Positions 43,264-52,113 of a DNA stretch of 64,000 nucleotides are shown here, piece by piece. Source of the stretch: a bacterium 1xD42-67. GTDB lineage: Bacteria > Bacillota > Clostridia > Oscillospirales > Oscillospiraceae. The position numbers and the translations under genes were made by a program. The stretch is from assembly GCA_003612335.1 (NCBI GenBank), contig RAYO01000010.1, positions 62,001-126,000 on the forward strand. Direction: 5' to 3'. The notes beneath the pieces are model-generated. The model did not search any database. It was not told the DNA's origin and worked only from the letters and a program-made list of their open reading frames with translations. Position 1 is the stretch's first letter; each line of letters begins with the position of its first letter.

Positions 43264-43673
43264 TGGAGCCCTTCCAGGTACACATCCTGGCCGCCGACCG
43301 GACCTTCTACGAGGGGCCCTGCCTCAGCCTGACCATCCCTGTCAGCGACGGAGAGCTGGGCATCCTGGCCCACCACGCCAGTATGATCGCCGCCGTCGTC
43401 CCCGGGACCCTGCGCTGGCAGGCCCCGGATCAGCCGGTGCAGCTGGCCGCCGTCTCCCCCGGCATGGTGAAGGTGGAGCATAACGACGTCTTGGTCCTGG
43501 TGGACTCCGCCGAGCGCCCCGAGGAGATCGACGCCGCCCGTGCCCAGCGGGAGGCCGACGAGGCCAGAGAGGCCCTCCTCCAGAAGAAGAGCCGGCAGGA
43601 GCACCAGATCGCCCAGGCCACCCTGGCCCGGGCCCTGAACCGCCTGCGCGTGAAGGCCAGAGGGGTAGATTGA
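43263..43673 (+). CDS. atpC: F-type ATP synthase subunit epsilon
   Basis: 136 residues. N-terminal beta sandwich (FQVHILAADRTFYEGP, GELGILAHHASMIA) and a C-terminal pair of helices with Glu/Arg-rich sequence (about 85-135). It begins at the ATG inside TGATG at the beta stop. Last gene of the operon. Confidence 0.95.
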
Positions 43674-43689
43674 ACATCAGATATCCGGC

Positions 43690-43720
43690 GGACCGCCCTG
43701 GGGCGGTCCGTCCTCCTTTT
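43690..43720 (+). terminator. ATP synthase operon terminator
   Basis: GGACCGCCC (43690-43698) and GGGCGGTCC (43701-43709), then GTCCTCCTTTT. Confidence 0.85.
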
Positions 43721-43770
43721 GCCCCGGAGGCAGGACCGATCATTAAATTTTCCGCGAGCCTCTAGTTTGG

Positions 43771-43799
43771 TTGCATTTTGTGGCGGATCGGTGTAAAAT
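43771..43799 (+). promoter_or_regulatory. Promoter of the zinc-ribbon gene
   Basis: TTGCAT (43771-43776), 17-bp spacer, TAAAAT (43794-43799), 35 bases before the start codon. Confidence 0.82.
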
Positions 43800-43834
43800 A
43801 TGGTCATCATCATTTTAGAGTGGAGGAGTATGAC

Positions 43835-44227
43835 ATGGACGACAAGGTAAGAGCCCTTTTGGAGCGGATCAAGGGGACCGCGGGGATCGCCGCCGACGCC
43901 GCGGCCGGCGGGGCCCGGGCGGCAGGCAAAAAGGCGGGGCAGATGGTGGATGTGGCCAAGCTGAACGTCCAGCTGTTCGACCTGAACGGGGAGTATAACG
44001 ACATCCTGCGCCAGCTGGGCCAGGTGATGTACGATACCCACAAGGGACAGGTCCCCGAGGGCGCCGCCATCACCGCTCTGCTGGCCCAAGCGGATGAGAA
44101 GTCTGTCAAGATCGCTGAGCTGAAGGGCCGCATCGCCGACCTGAAGCAGGCCCAGATCTGTCCCAGCTGCGGACAGCCCTGCGGCAAGGGCGACGCCTTC
44201 TGCCGCCACTGCGGCACACCGCTGTAA
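43835..44227 (+). CDS. Zinc-ribbon protein with coiled-coil N-terminus
   Basis: 130 residues. An Ala/Gly/Lys-rich helical stretch (AADAAAGGARAAGKKAGQ) and further helices lead to a C-terminal zinc ribbon with two CxxC pairs (CPSCGQPC...FCRHCGTPL). The start is the ATG after GGAGGAG; the frame stays open upstream to 43778. Small proteins of this build are common next to purine or membrane genes in Clostridia, but no function is assigned. Twelve bases separate it from the nucleoside phosphorylase gene, so the two are likely cotranscribed. Confidence 0.82.
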   Translation: MDDKVRALLERIKGTAGIAADAAAGGARAAGKKAGQMVDVAKLNVQLFDLNGEYNDILRQLGQVMYDTHKGQVPEGAAITALLAQADEKSVKIAELKGRIADLKQAQICPSCGQPCGKGDAFCRHCGTPL

Positions 44228-44239
44228 GGAGGGGACCCT

Positions 44240-45064
44240 ATGGACTACACGATGGAACAGTATCAGGCCAGCGCCCAGGCGATCCGGGAGCGGCTGGGAG
44301 GCTTCGTCCCCAAGGTGGCGATGGTGCTGGGCTCCGGCCTGGGATACCTGGGGGACGAGGTGGAGGACGCCATCGCCATCGACTACCGGGACATCCCCCA
44401 CTTCAAGGCCTCCACCGCGCCGGGCCACAAGGGCCGGCTGGTCTTCGGCGCCCTGGAGGGGCAGAAGGTGGCCGTGATGCAGGGCCGGATGCACCACTAT
44501 GAGGGCTATTCTTATGAGGAGGTGTCTTACGCCGTCCGGGTGCTGCGCCTGCTGGGGTGCGACACTCTGATCGTCACCAATGCCGCCGGCTGTGTCAACA
44601 CCCAGTGGAAGGCCGGAGACCTGATGCTCATCACCGACCAGATCAAGATGTTCTCCGAATCCCCCCTCAGAGGGGAGAATCTGCCCCAGTTCGGCGTCCG
44701 ATTCCCCGACGCCTCCCACCTGTATACCCTCCGCCTCCAGGAGCTGGCCCGGCAGACGGCGGCGGAGCGGGGGATCCCCCTGCGGGAGGGCGTCTATTTC
44801 TACTGCTATGGCCCCCAGTACGAGACCCCGGCAGAGGTCCGGGCGGTGCGCCTGCTGGGAGGAGACGCCGTGGGCATGTCCACCGCCCCCGAGGTCATCG
44901 TGGCCGGCCACTGCGGCATGGAGGTGCTGGGTCTGACCCTGCTGTCCAATATGGCCGCCGGGATCCTGGACCAGCCCCTGTCCGAGCAGGAGGTGCTGGA
45001 CGCCGCCGCCGCCGCCCGGGAGAAGTTCTCCGGACTTGTGCGGGCCTGTCTGAGGAAGATGTAA
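44240..45064 (+). CDS. Purine-nucleoside phosphorylase (trimeric type)
   Basis: 274 residues of the trimeric PNP / MTA phosphorylase family, which splits purine nucleosides with phosphate. Phosphate-site motifs: MVLGSGLGYLGDEV (about 28-41), PGHKGRLVFG, and QGRMHHYEGYS. The purine-site region is FYCYGPQYETPAEVRAVR with GMSTAPEVIVA, and VTNAAGCVN is also typical. Ala in FYCYGP replaces nothing essential that can be seen. The deaminase gene follows after the repeat element, which fits a purine or SAH/MTA salvage role. Confidence 0.94.
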   Translation: MDYTMEQYQASAQAIRERLGGFVPKVAMVLGSGLGYLGDEVEDAIAIDYRDIPHFKASTAPGHKGRLVFGALEGQKVAVMQGRMHHYEGYSYEEVSYAVRVLRLLGCDTLIVTNAAGCVNTQWKAGDLMLITDQIKMFSESPLRGENLPQFGVRFPDASHLYTLRLQELARQTAAERGIPLREGVYFYCYGPQYETPAEVRAVRLLGGDAVGMSTAPEVIVAGHCGMEVLGLTLLSNMAAGILDQPLSEQEVLDAAAAAREKFSGLVRACLRKM

Positions 45065-45067
45065 AAA

Positions 45068-45243
45068 GGCCCCTTTTGAAAGGGGCTGTCAGCCGCAGGC
45101 TGACTGAGGATCGTGTTCGCGAAACGAACATACGGAGTAAATAAGATTTCTGAGCACTGGCTTGCTTCGCATATTTTGGCTTCGCCAAAATGCAATCTTC
45201 CGCCCCAGTGTGCGCACTGGGGCACCTCCTTTCAAAAGGAGGC
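45068..45243. repeat. Multi-hairpin, inverted-repeat-bounded intergenic element
   Basis: About 176 bases made almost wholly of hairpins. The left end CCCCTTTTGAAAGGGG (45070-45085) and right end CCTCCTTTCAAAAGGAGG (45225-45242) are each palindromic and near-complementary to each other. Between them lie GTCAGCC/GGCTGAC (45088-45104), TGTTCG/CGAACA (45114-45130), ATTTTGGC/GCCAAAAT (45173-45191) and GCCCCAGTG/CACTGGGGC (45202-45223). No reading frame is seen. It looks like a miniature mobile or dispersed palindromic element; the first hairpin may also act as the PNP terminator. Confidence 0.7.
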
Positions 45244-45264
45244 TAAAAAGGAGGGACCCTGAAC

Positions 45265-46575
45265 ATGTCTATTCTCTTTGAAAACGTCACCGCCGTCACC
45301 ATGGACCCAGCACAGCCGGTCTTAAAAGACGCCTTTGTGGCGGTGGAGGGGACCCAGATCGCCTCTGTTGGGACGGAGCGTCCGGCCGGGGAGTTCGAGC
45401 GGACCATCGACTGCACCGGCAAGGTGATGATGCCCGGCTTCGTCAACTGCCACACCCATGTGCCCATGGCCCTCATGCGGGGGTACGGCGGGGGCTGCGA
45501 CCTGCACACCTGGCTCAACGACTATATCTTCCCCGTCGAGGCCAAGCTGGACGACTGGTGCGTGGCCGCCGGGGCCGAGCTGGGGCTGGCCGAGATGATC
45601 GCCTCGGGCACCACCTGCATCGCCGACATGTATATGAACACCGAGATCATCGCCCAGGCGGCGCTGAAGGCGGGGATCTCCGCCGACCTGGCCTGCGGGG
45701 CAGTGTATTTCGGCGACCCGGCGGACTTTTCCCCGGAGACCTGCAATGACTGTGAAAATCATATCAGGCTCTTTGAAAACTGGCACGGCGCGGGGGATGG
45801 ACAGATCCTGGTGGACGCCTCTATCCACGCCGAGTATACCTCCTGCCCCCCGGCCTGGGAGTGGGTGGCCGGCTTTGCCCAGAAGCACGGCCTGCGGATG
45901 CACGTCCATGTGTCCGAGACCCTCTCCGAGCATGAGAAGTGCATCGACAAATACGGCACCACCCCCGCGCAGATCTTGGACAAGTATGGCGTGTGGCAGA
46001 ACGGCGGCATCGCCGCCCACTGCGTCTATCTGTCCGGCGGGGACGCGGAACTGTTCGCCAAGCGGGGGGTCACCGCCGTCCACAACCCGGTGTCCAACCT
46101 GAAGCTGAGGTCGGGGGTGGCCCCCCTGTTCTTCCTCCGGGACTGCGGGATGAGCGTGGCCCTGGGCACCGACGGCGTGGCCTCCAACAACAGCCACGAT
46201 ATGTTCGAGGAGATGAAGACGGCCGCCCTGGTGCAGAACTACAGCTTTGGAGAGGACCACAGCCAGCTGTCCGCGGCGGATATCCTGGCCATGGCTACCG
46301 TCAACGGGGCCAAGGCCCTGGGCCGTGACACCGGCGTCATCGCGGCGGGGAAGACCGCCGACCTGATCCTGGTGGACTTCACCGCCCCCAATCTGTTCCC
46401 CTGCCACGATATCATGGAGAATCTGGTCTATTCTGCCAATGGGTCCAATGTGTGTATGAATATGGCCCGGGGCAAGATCATATATGAGGATGGGGAGTTC
46501 CTCACCTTGGACCTGGACCGGATCCGGGCCGAGGTGACGGGCTACGCCCTGCCCCACATCTTCGGAGGAAAGTAA
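45265..46575 (+). CDS. mtaD: Amidohydrolase, 5'-methylthioadenosine/S-adenosylhomocysteine deaminase type
   Basis: 436 residues. Metal site of the amidohydrolase fold: GFVNCHTHVPMALMRGYG (about 55-72), Glu and His of RMHVHVSET (about 210), HCVYLSGGD, and ALGTDGVASNNS with the catalytic Asp (about 300). DLHTWLNDYIFPVEAKL is typical of the MtaD/SsnA branch, which deaminates MTA, SAH or adenosine. Close to PNP, it would feed hypoxanthine or inosine derivatives into salvage. Other substrates of this branch cannot be excluded. Confidence 0.9.
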   Translation: MSILFENVTAVTMDPAQPVLKDAFVAVEGTQIASVGTERPAGEFERTIDCTGKVMMPGFVNCHTHVPMALMRGYGGGCDLHTWLNDYIFPVEAKLDDWCVAAGAELGLAEMIASGTTCIADMYMNTEIIAQAALKAGISADLACGAVYFGDPADFSPETCNDCENHIRLFENWHGAGDGQILVDASIHAEYTSCPPAWEWVAGFAQKHGLRMHVHVSETLSEHEKCIDKYGTTPAQILDKYGVWQNGGIAAHCVYLSGGDAELFAKRGVTAVHNPVSNLKLRSGVAPLFFLRDCGMSVALGTDGVASNNSHDMFEEMKTAALVQNYSFGEDHSQLSAADILAMATVNGAKALGRDTGVIAAGKTADLILVDFTAPNLFPCHDIMENLVYSANGSNVCMNMARGKIIYEDGEFLTLDLDRIRAEVTGYALPHIFGGK

Positions 46576-47258
46576 TGCCCGCCTATTTCGAGATGTCCCT
46601 CCAGTTTCAGCGCTCAGAGCTCTACCCGGACTTTATCCGCGACTTCGACGCCGCCCTGGACCGGGCCGGGCTGACCTTTCTCTCCGGCTGCCGCTGGGAC
46701 GGTTTCCCGCCCCGGGGGGAGATCTCCGCCTGGAACCAGAGAAAGCTGGAGGAGAACTTTGTCCTGGGGATGGATGAGCCCTACTCCCACGATTGCAGAC
46801 AGTCCCTGTACCGGTTCGGGGGCTACAGCGAGGTCCGGGGCTTCTGGACGAACCAGCACCCGGTGGAGGACGCCTTCACCTATTTTCTGATCATCCCGGA
46901 GAGCGAGGTGGTGGACGAGGGCGATCACACCATCTTCCTGCCGGACAAAGCGGAGCAGCTGCGGGAGCTGGCTGAAAAGCTGTGGCAGTTCCCGCTGGTG
47001 CGGTCCATCCAGACGGGACTGGAGCTGTCTGATCCGCCCCTGAGTCTGGCGGAGCTGCGGAAGGGCCAGTCCCCCGACGCCAGTCCCTTTGCGATCGTAG
47101 AGCCCGACTGCCACCCCTATGACGACGGCTCCCGGGCCATAGAGCTGACCCGGGGCAGGCCGGGGCTCCTTCTGCTGGATAACGAGGAGCTTTCCGGTCC
47201 GGTGATCGAGGTGCCCTTTGGCGGGCCGCTTCGGCTGGAGGAGCGGGGCGGACGATAG
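46575..47258 (+). CDS. Uncharacterised protein downstream of the deaminase
   Basis: Not recognised. 227 residues, acidic, cytoplasmic-looking, no membrane segment. Notable stretches are FEMSLQFQRSELYPDF near the start and FWTNQHPVEDAFTYFLIIPE near 95. The start shares one base with the deaminase stop, so it is translationally coupled to it and may serve the same pathway or be a passenger. Confidence 0.72.
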   Translation: MPAYFEMSLQFQRSELYPDFIRDFDAALDRAGLTFLSGCRWDGFPPRGEISAWNQRKLEENFVLGMDEPYSHDCRQSLYRFGGYSEVRGFWTNQHPVEDAFTYFLIIPESEVVDEGDHTIFLPDKAEQLRELAEKLWQFPLVRSIQTGLELSDPPLSLAELRKGQSPDASPFAIVEPDCHPYDDGSRAIELTRGRPGLLLLDNEELSGPVIEVPFGGPLRLEERGGR

Positions 47259-47285
47259 CAGATTCAAATTGTTAGGAGGCGGCCT

Positions 47286-49115
47286 ATGGCCCGATATGAC
47301 GCGCCCTCCCGCGGAGGCGGGAAACAGAATACCTTCTTCGGCGGGGCGGCCATCCTGGCGGTGGGCATCCTGGTAGTGAAGCTGATCGGCATGTTCTACA
47401 AGATCCCCCTGACCAACATCATCGGGGAACAGGGCACTGCCGACTTCAACAACGCCTATTATATCTATTCCGTCCTCCTCACCATCTCCACCGCCGGACT
47501 GCCGGTGGCGGTGTCCAAGCTGGTTAGCGAGGCCAACGCCCTGGGGCGGCGCAACCAGGTGAAGCGGACCTTCCAGCTGTCCCTGCTCCTCTTCCTGGGC
47601 CTGGGGCTGATCTCCTTCCTGGCCATGTACTTCAAGGCCGACGCCCTGGCTGGGATGATGAACGACGACAAGGCCGCCGCCGGCATCCGGGCCCTTGCTC
47701 CGGCAGTGATCTGTGTGGGCTGTCTGGCCGCCCTGCGGGGCTACTCCCAGGGGCACAACGACATGGCCCCCACCTCCATCTCCCAGATCATCGAGGCCCT
47801 GTGCAAGCTGATCGTGGGCCTGGCCCTGGCCCGCTGGCTCATCAAGGCGGGGCACGGGGCCGACGTGGCCGCCGCCGGGGCCATCACCGGCGTGACGGTG
47901 GGCACTATGGTCGCGCTGGTCTATATGGTGCTCAACTACACCTTCCGGGGCCACCGGTCCGACCGCCTCTCCCAAGACATCCCCGACGACAGCCGGACCA
48001 TCCTGATGGATATCCTGCGCATCGCCATCCCCATCACCCTCAGCTCTTCGATGGTGGGCATCGTCACGGTGATCGACTCCTCCCTGGTCCAGGGACAGAT
48101 CCAGCGGACCCTGCTGGAGGACCCGGAGAGCTGGAAGCTGTACACCGGCTTCGTGGACTTCACCGCCCTGGAGGAGGCCCTGTCCGCCTGGACGGCCTCC
48201 CTCCCCGCCGGGGCCTCCGCCACGATGGCGGCCCTCACCGCTCAGATCGAGCAGGCCGCCCCTCCAGAGGCGGCCCTGGCCCTGAAGGAGGCGGTCCAGT
48301 CCGTCAGCCGCACCCTTTATGGCAACTACTCCGGCGCTCTGAACATCTACAACCTGCCCACCTCCCTCATGGCGGCGGTGACTGCCGCCGTGATCCCCGC
48401 CGTCTCCGGGGCTCTGGCCCGGCGGGACCGCCGGGGGGCGGCCAAGGTGGCCGGCTCCGCCATGCGGATCTCTGCTCTGGTGGCGTTCCCTATGGGGGTG
48501 GGCCTCTTCGTCCTGGGCACCCCCATCATCCGGCTGCTGTTCACCAAGCTGAACGCCGACCTGGCTGGGCCCCTCCTGTCCACCCTGGGGCTGGCCACCG
48601 TCTTCGTGTGTATGATGCTGGTGTGCAACTCCATCCTCCAGGCCCACGGCTTCGTCAGCCTGCCGGTGCTGGTGATGATCGGAGGGGGCGCGCTGAAGAT
48701 CTTCACCAACTACAACCTGGTGGGCCGGTCCTCGGTGGGCATCTACGGCGCTCCCACCGGCAACATCCTCTGCTTCGGCCTGTGTCTGGCCCTGGACCTG
48801 TTCCTCATCACCCGGGTCATCCCCAACCGGCCCCCTCTCCTGCCTGTCTTCCTCAAGCCTCTGGCGGCCTCCGTCCTGATGGGGGGCGCGGCCTGGGCGG
48901 TGTACGGCCTGGCCGCTAAGGTGCTCAGCCGGGTCCCCGAGGGGGAGACCGCGGCGGTCCTCAGCCGCACGGGCAACGCCCTGGCCACCCTGCTGGCCAT
49001 CGGCGTGGCCGCGGCGGTCTACGGCGCCCTCATCCTAGCCCTGCGGGCCATCTCCCGGGACGACCTGGCCCTCATGCCCAAGGGAGACAAGATCGCCAAA
49101 CTGCTGCGGCTGTGA
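47286..49115 (+). CDS. SpoVB-like oligosaccharide/lipid flippase (MATE/MOP superfamily)
   Basis: 609 residues with about 14 membrane helices. GGAAILAVGILVVKLIGMFY, IPLTNIIGEQGTADFNNAYY and STAGLPVAVSKLVSEANALG (about 62-81) are the signature of the SpoVB/YabM group of the MOP superfamily. These proteins move lipid-linked glycans, in sporulation the cortex precursors. An extra segment of about 60 residues (280-340) lies in a loop. It precedes mazG and rqcP, as yabM does in B. subtilis. Confidence 0.92.
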   Translation: MARYDAPSRGGGKQNTFFGGAAILAVGILVVKLIGMFYKIPLTNIIGEQGTADFNNAYYIYSVLLTISTAGLPVAVSKLVSEANALGRRNQVKRTFQLSLLLFLGLGLISFLAMYFKADALAGMMNDDKAAAGIRALAPAVICVGCLAALRGYSQGHNDMAPTSISQIIEALCKLIVGLALARWLIKAGHGADVAAAGAITGVTVGTMVALVYMVLNYTFRGHRSDRLSQDIPDDSRTILMDILRIAIPITLSSSMVGIVTVIDSSLVQGQIQRTLLEDPESWKLYTGFVDFTALEEALSAWTASLPAGASATMAALTAQIEQAAPPEAALALKEAVQSVSRTLYGNYSGALNIYNLPTSLMAAVTAAVIPAVSGALARRDRRGAAKVAGSAMRISALVAFPMGVGLFVLGTPIIRLLFTKLNADLAGPLLSTLGLATVFVCMMLVCNSILQAHGFVSLPVLVMIGGGALKIFTNYNLVGRSSVGIYGAPTGNILCFGLCLALDLFLITRVIPNRPPLLPVFLKPLAASVLMGGAAWAVYGLAAKVLSRVPEGETAAVLSRTGNALATLLAIGVAAAVYGALILALRAISRDDLALMPKGDKIAKLLRL

Positions 49116-49223
49116 CCAGGCCGGAGCCTGTGAAACTTTGGGCGCCCCGCTGGCAGACTATGAAAATTTTCCGGCGAAAGTGAAAAAAATAAGTAAAAAA
49201 AGACTTGATAAGGGAGCGAGATC

Positions 49224-50012
49224 GTGGTAGATTTTCAAATAGCGGAACGGTATGGGATGGATGACCTGCTGAAGATCATGGAGCTGCTCCGCGCCCCCGG
49301 GGGCTGCCCCTGGGACAGGGCGCAGACCCATCGGTCCATCCGCTCCAACATGCTGGAGGAGGCCTATGAGGCGGCAGAGGCCATCGACCGCATGGATATG
49401 GCCAACCTGAAGGAGGAGCTGGGCGACGTGCTGCTCCAGGTGGTGTTCCACGCCCGCATGGCCCAGGAGGCTGACCAGTTCGACTTTGACGATGTGGTGG
49501 ATGGGATCTGCAAAAAGCTGGTCTTCCGCCATCCCCACGTCTTCGGCACGGCGGAGGCCCAGGACCCGGAGAAGGCCCTGGACACTTGGGACGGCCAGAA
49601 ACGGACCGAGAAGGGCCAGCGCACCGCCGGCGACGCCCTGGACAGCGTGGCCCGCGCCCTGCCCGCCCTCACCCGGGCGTCCAAGCTCCAGCACAAGGCG
49701 GCCAAGGCAGGCTTCGACTGGGAGGACGTCTCCCCCGCGCTGGACAAGCTGTCTGAGGAGCTGGAGGAGCTGCGCGCCGCCGTCCAAGAGGGCTCCAACG
49801 TGGAGGAGGAGCTGGGCGACCTGCTCTTTGCCGCCGTCAAGGTGGGCCGTTTCGTCCAGGCGGACGGGGAGACCGCCCTCCAAAAGGCCTGCGAGAAGTT
49901 CATCCGCCGGTTCCGGCGGGTAGAGGAGCTGGCTGGCGGCGGGCTGGAGGGGCTGGACGTCCCCGCCCTGGAGGCCCTTTGGCGCCGGGCCAAAGCGGCC
50001 GAGCGCCACTGA
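49224..50012 (+). CDS. mazG: Nucleoside triphosphate pyrophosphohydrolase MazG (YabN-type)
   Basis: 262 residues, two MazG domains. The first has the metal-binding ExxE pattern in [14 protein letters not shown] (about 37-50) and [17 protein letters not shown]; the second repeats it ([30 protein letters not shown]). It hydrolyses abnormal NTPs to NMP and PPi. The start is GTG at 49224, after AGGGAGCG. B. subtilis YabN has an extra methylase domain; this protein is the MazG part alone. Confidence 0.95.
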   Translation: MVDFQIAERYGMDDLLKIMELLRAPGGCPWDRAQTHRSIRSNMLEEAYEAAEAIDRMDMANLKEELGDVLLQVVFHARMAQEADQFDFDDVVDGICKKLVFRHPHVFGTAEAQDPEKALDTWDGQKRTEKGQRTAGDALDSVARALPALTRASKLQHKAAKAGFDWEDVSPALDKLSEELEELRAAVQEGSNVEEELGDLLFAAVKVGRFVQADGETALQKACEKFIRRFRRVEELAGGGLEGLDVPALEALWRRAKAAERH

Positions 50013-50098
50013 TCCAAGACTTAATGCCTGATCTGGAAGGGCTTAAGTATACTGGCAGCGATATGATGCTGACCAATCTGCACACAGGAGGAGAAACT

Positions 50099-50374
50099 AT
50101 GAATAAGACCGAGTTGATCGCTGCGGTGGCCGAGCTGGCTGAGCTGTCTAAAAAGGACGCCGAGTCCGCTGTCACCGCTACCTTCGACGCCATCACCGAA
50201 GCCCTGCGCCGGGACGAGAAGGTCCAGCTGGTGGGCTTTGGCTCTTTCGAGGTCAAGCTCAGGGCCGAGCGTATGGGCCGCAATCCCCAGACCAAGGAGC
50301 CCATCCCCATCCCCGCCTCCAAGGCTCCGGTGTTCAAGGCCGGCAAGGCCCTGAAGGACGCGGTCGCCCGCTGA
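50099..50374 (+). CDS. hup: HU family DNA-binding protein
   Basis: 91 residues. [32 protein letters not shown] and the arm [15 protein letters not shown] are diagnostic of HU, a nucleoid protein that binds and bends DNA as a dimer. The ATG follows AGGAGGAG. It sits between mazG and rqcP; a TATACT at 50048-50053 may belong to its own promoter. Confidence 0.97.
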   Translation: MNKTELIAAVAELAELSKKDAESAVTATFDAITEALRRDEKVQLVGFGSFEVKLRAERMGRNPQTKEPIPIPASKAPVFKAGKALKDAVAR

Positions 50375-50392
50375 CCCGATCCGTTCGACCAC

Positions 50393-50420
50393 GAGGGCGC
50401 TGCACCAGCGGCGCCCTTCT
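50393..50420 (+). terminator. Possible terminator after hup
   Basis: AGGGCGC (50394-50400) and GCGCCCT (50411-50417) form a short GC stem. The following bases are only moderately T-rich, so partial read-through into rqcP is likely. Confidence 0.5.
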
Positions 50421-50477
50421 GATTCGTACAAAACATCCACACGCCCCGCCCGGAGGGCGGGAGTCAGGAGGAAGATC

Positions 50478-50720
50478 ATGCGACTGGACAAATGGCTGAA
50501 GGTCTCCCGCCTCATCAAGCGGCGCACGGTCGCCAACGAGGCCTGCGACAACGAGCGGGTGTCGGTGAACGGCCGGCCCGTTCGGGCCAGCTACGACGTG
50601 AAGGTGGGGGACCAGGTAGAGCTGCGCTTCGGAGCCAGCACCGTGAAGGTAGAGGTGCTGGTGGTGGCCGACAATGTGGGCAAGGCGGACGCCGCCGCCA
50701 TGTATCGGGAGATCCTATGA
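50478..50720 (+). CDS. rqcP: S4-domain RNA-binding protein RqcP (YabO)
   Basis: 80 residues, one S4 domain. MRLDKWLKVSRLIKRRTVAN and NERVSVNGRPVRASYDVKVGD are typical. RqcP acts with RqcH on stalled 50S subunits, stabilising tRNA during alanine tailing of nascent chains. Located as in B. subtilis yabM-yabN-yabO, with hup in between. Its stop overlaps the apbE start at ATGA. Confidence 0.95.
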   Translation: MRLDKWLKVSRLIKRRTVANEACDNERVSVNGRPVRASYDVKVGDQVELRFGASTVKVEVLVVADNVGKADAAAMYREIL

Positions 50721-51748
50721 GGAGCAGGACCCTCCCCGCTCTGCTCGCGCTGCTGCTCCTGCTCCCGGCCGGGTGCCAAAAGGCCCCGGAGCCGACAGAG
50801 CTCACCACCTTCGCTATGGATACCATGATGAGCTTCACCCTGTATGGGGAGGAGGCCCAGACCGACGCTGTCCTGGCGTGGATCCCGACCCAGCTGGGGG
50901 CCCTCGAGGCGGAGCTGTCCGCCACCCGGGAGGACAGCGATATCTTTCGGATCGACCGGGCGGAGGGACAGCCGGTGGAGGTGCGCGCCTGCGTCTCTGA
51001 GCTGCTGTCTGACACGCTGGAGCTGTGCAGGATCACCGATGGGGCCCTGGACATCACCGCCTACCCTGCGGTGAAAGCATGGGGCTTCACCACTGGAGAG
51101 CACCGAGTGCCCGATGAGGAGGAGCTGGCGGAGCTGGCGGCGAAGATCGACTATACCGCAGTCGGGTGGGACGGGCCCGCCGTCACCCTCCCCGCCGGCA
51201 TGGAGCTGGACGTGGGAGCGGTGGCCAAGGGCTACGCCGGGGATCTGCTGGCGGAGACCGTCCGGTCCAAGGACATCTCCTCCGCCCTGCTGGACCTGGG
51301 CCAGAGCACCATCGTGGCCATCGGGACCAAGCCCGGCGGCAAGCCCTGGCGGATCGGGATCCGAGACCCGGCCGGGGAGAGCTATCTGGCCGTGGTGGAG
51401 CTGACGGACATGTCCTTGGGCACCTCCGGAGGCTACCAGCGGTATTTCGAGGAGGACGGAGAGGTCTATTGGCACATCCTGGACCCGGACACCGCCGCCC
51501 CCGCCCGCTCTGGCCTGGCCTCGGTGACAGTGGTCGCCCCCTCCGCGCTGCTCTGCGACGGCCTGTCCACCGCCCTGTTCGTCATGGGGCTGGAGGAGGG
51601 GAGCCAGTTCTGGCGGGACCACCCCGAGCTGGAGTTCGACGCCCTCTTCATCACCGAGGAGGGACAGATCCTCTGCACGGCCGGGCTGGAGGGCCGCGCC
51701 TCTCTGGCTGAGGGCTATGAGGACCGGGAGGTGACCGTGCTGAGATGA
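50717..51748 (+). CDS. apbE: FAD:protein FMN transferase, lipoprotein (ApbE)
   Basis: 343 residues. N-terminal lipobox LLLLLPAGC (Cys about 18) anchors it outside the membrane. ApbE motifs: FAMDTMMSFTLYG (about 31-43), ITAYPAVKAWGF, DVGAVAKGYAGD (about 173-184), LDLGQSTIVAIG, and the metal site in SLGTSGGYQRYF with HILDPDTAAPA. It attaches FMN to Thr of target proteins of the Rnf/Nqr or PplA type. The start overlaps the rqcP stop. It heads a three-gene cassette with NusG-domain-II and Gx-transporter genes. Confidence 0.95.
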   Translation: MRSRTLPALLALLLLLPAGCQKAPEPTELTTFAMDTMMSFTLYGEEAQTDAVLAWIPTQLGALEAELSATREDSDIFRIDRAEGQPVEVRACVSELLSDTLELCRITDGALDITAYPAVKAWGFTTGEHRVPDEEELAELAAKIDYTAVGWDGPAVTLPAGMELDVGAVAKGYAGDLLAETVRSKDISSALLDLGQSTIVAIGTKPGGKPWRIGIRDPAGESYLAVVELTDMSLGTSGGYQRYFEEDGEVYWHILDPDTAAPARSGLASVTVVAPSALLCDGLSTALFVMGLEEGSQFWRDHPELEFDALFITEEGQILCTAGLEGRASLAEGYEDREVTVLR

Positions 51749-52113
51749 GGACCAAGCTCATCCTGGCCCTGCTGATCGGGGCCGTGGCCGTCTCGGCGGC
51801 GGTCCTCCTCCTCCAAGGCCAGAGGACCAGGGCCCCTGTGGCCCGGATCACCCGGGACGGCGTCCTACTGGAGGAGATCGACCTGGAGGAGACGCAGGCC
51901 CCCCGCTCTTTCCTCCTGGAGGATGAGAGAGGGCGCAACCTGATCTCGGTGGAACAGGGCCGGATCCGGGTGTTGGAGGCGGACTGTCCCGACCAGATCT
52001 GCGTGGATCAGGGCTGGATCTCAGACGGGACAGTACCGATCGTCTGTCTGCCCCACAGGCTCATGATCCAGATCGTGGGCGGAGAGGAGGGCCTGGATGG
52101 CGGGGCCGGTTAA
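51745..52113 (+). CDS. NusG domain II-containing membrane-anchored protein
   Basis: 122 residues. One N-terminal membrane segment (about 4-24) is followed by a small beta domain with the signature ADCPDQICVDQGWISDG and IVCLPHRLMIQI; three Cys are placed as in the family. Despite the name it has no link to transcription: the domain occurs next to ApbE and Gx-transporter genes and in EetA-like proteins. It overlaps both neighbours (4 and 17 bases), so the three genes are tightly coupled. Confidence 0.88.
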   Translation: MRTKLILALLIGAVAVSAAVLLLQGQRTRAPVARITRDGVLLEEIDLEETQAPRSFLLEDERGRNLISVEQGRIRVLEADCPDQICVDQGWISDGTVPIVCLPHRLMIQIVGGEEGLDGGAG

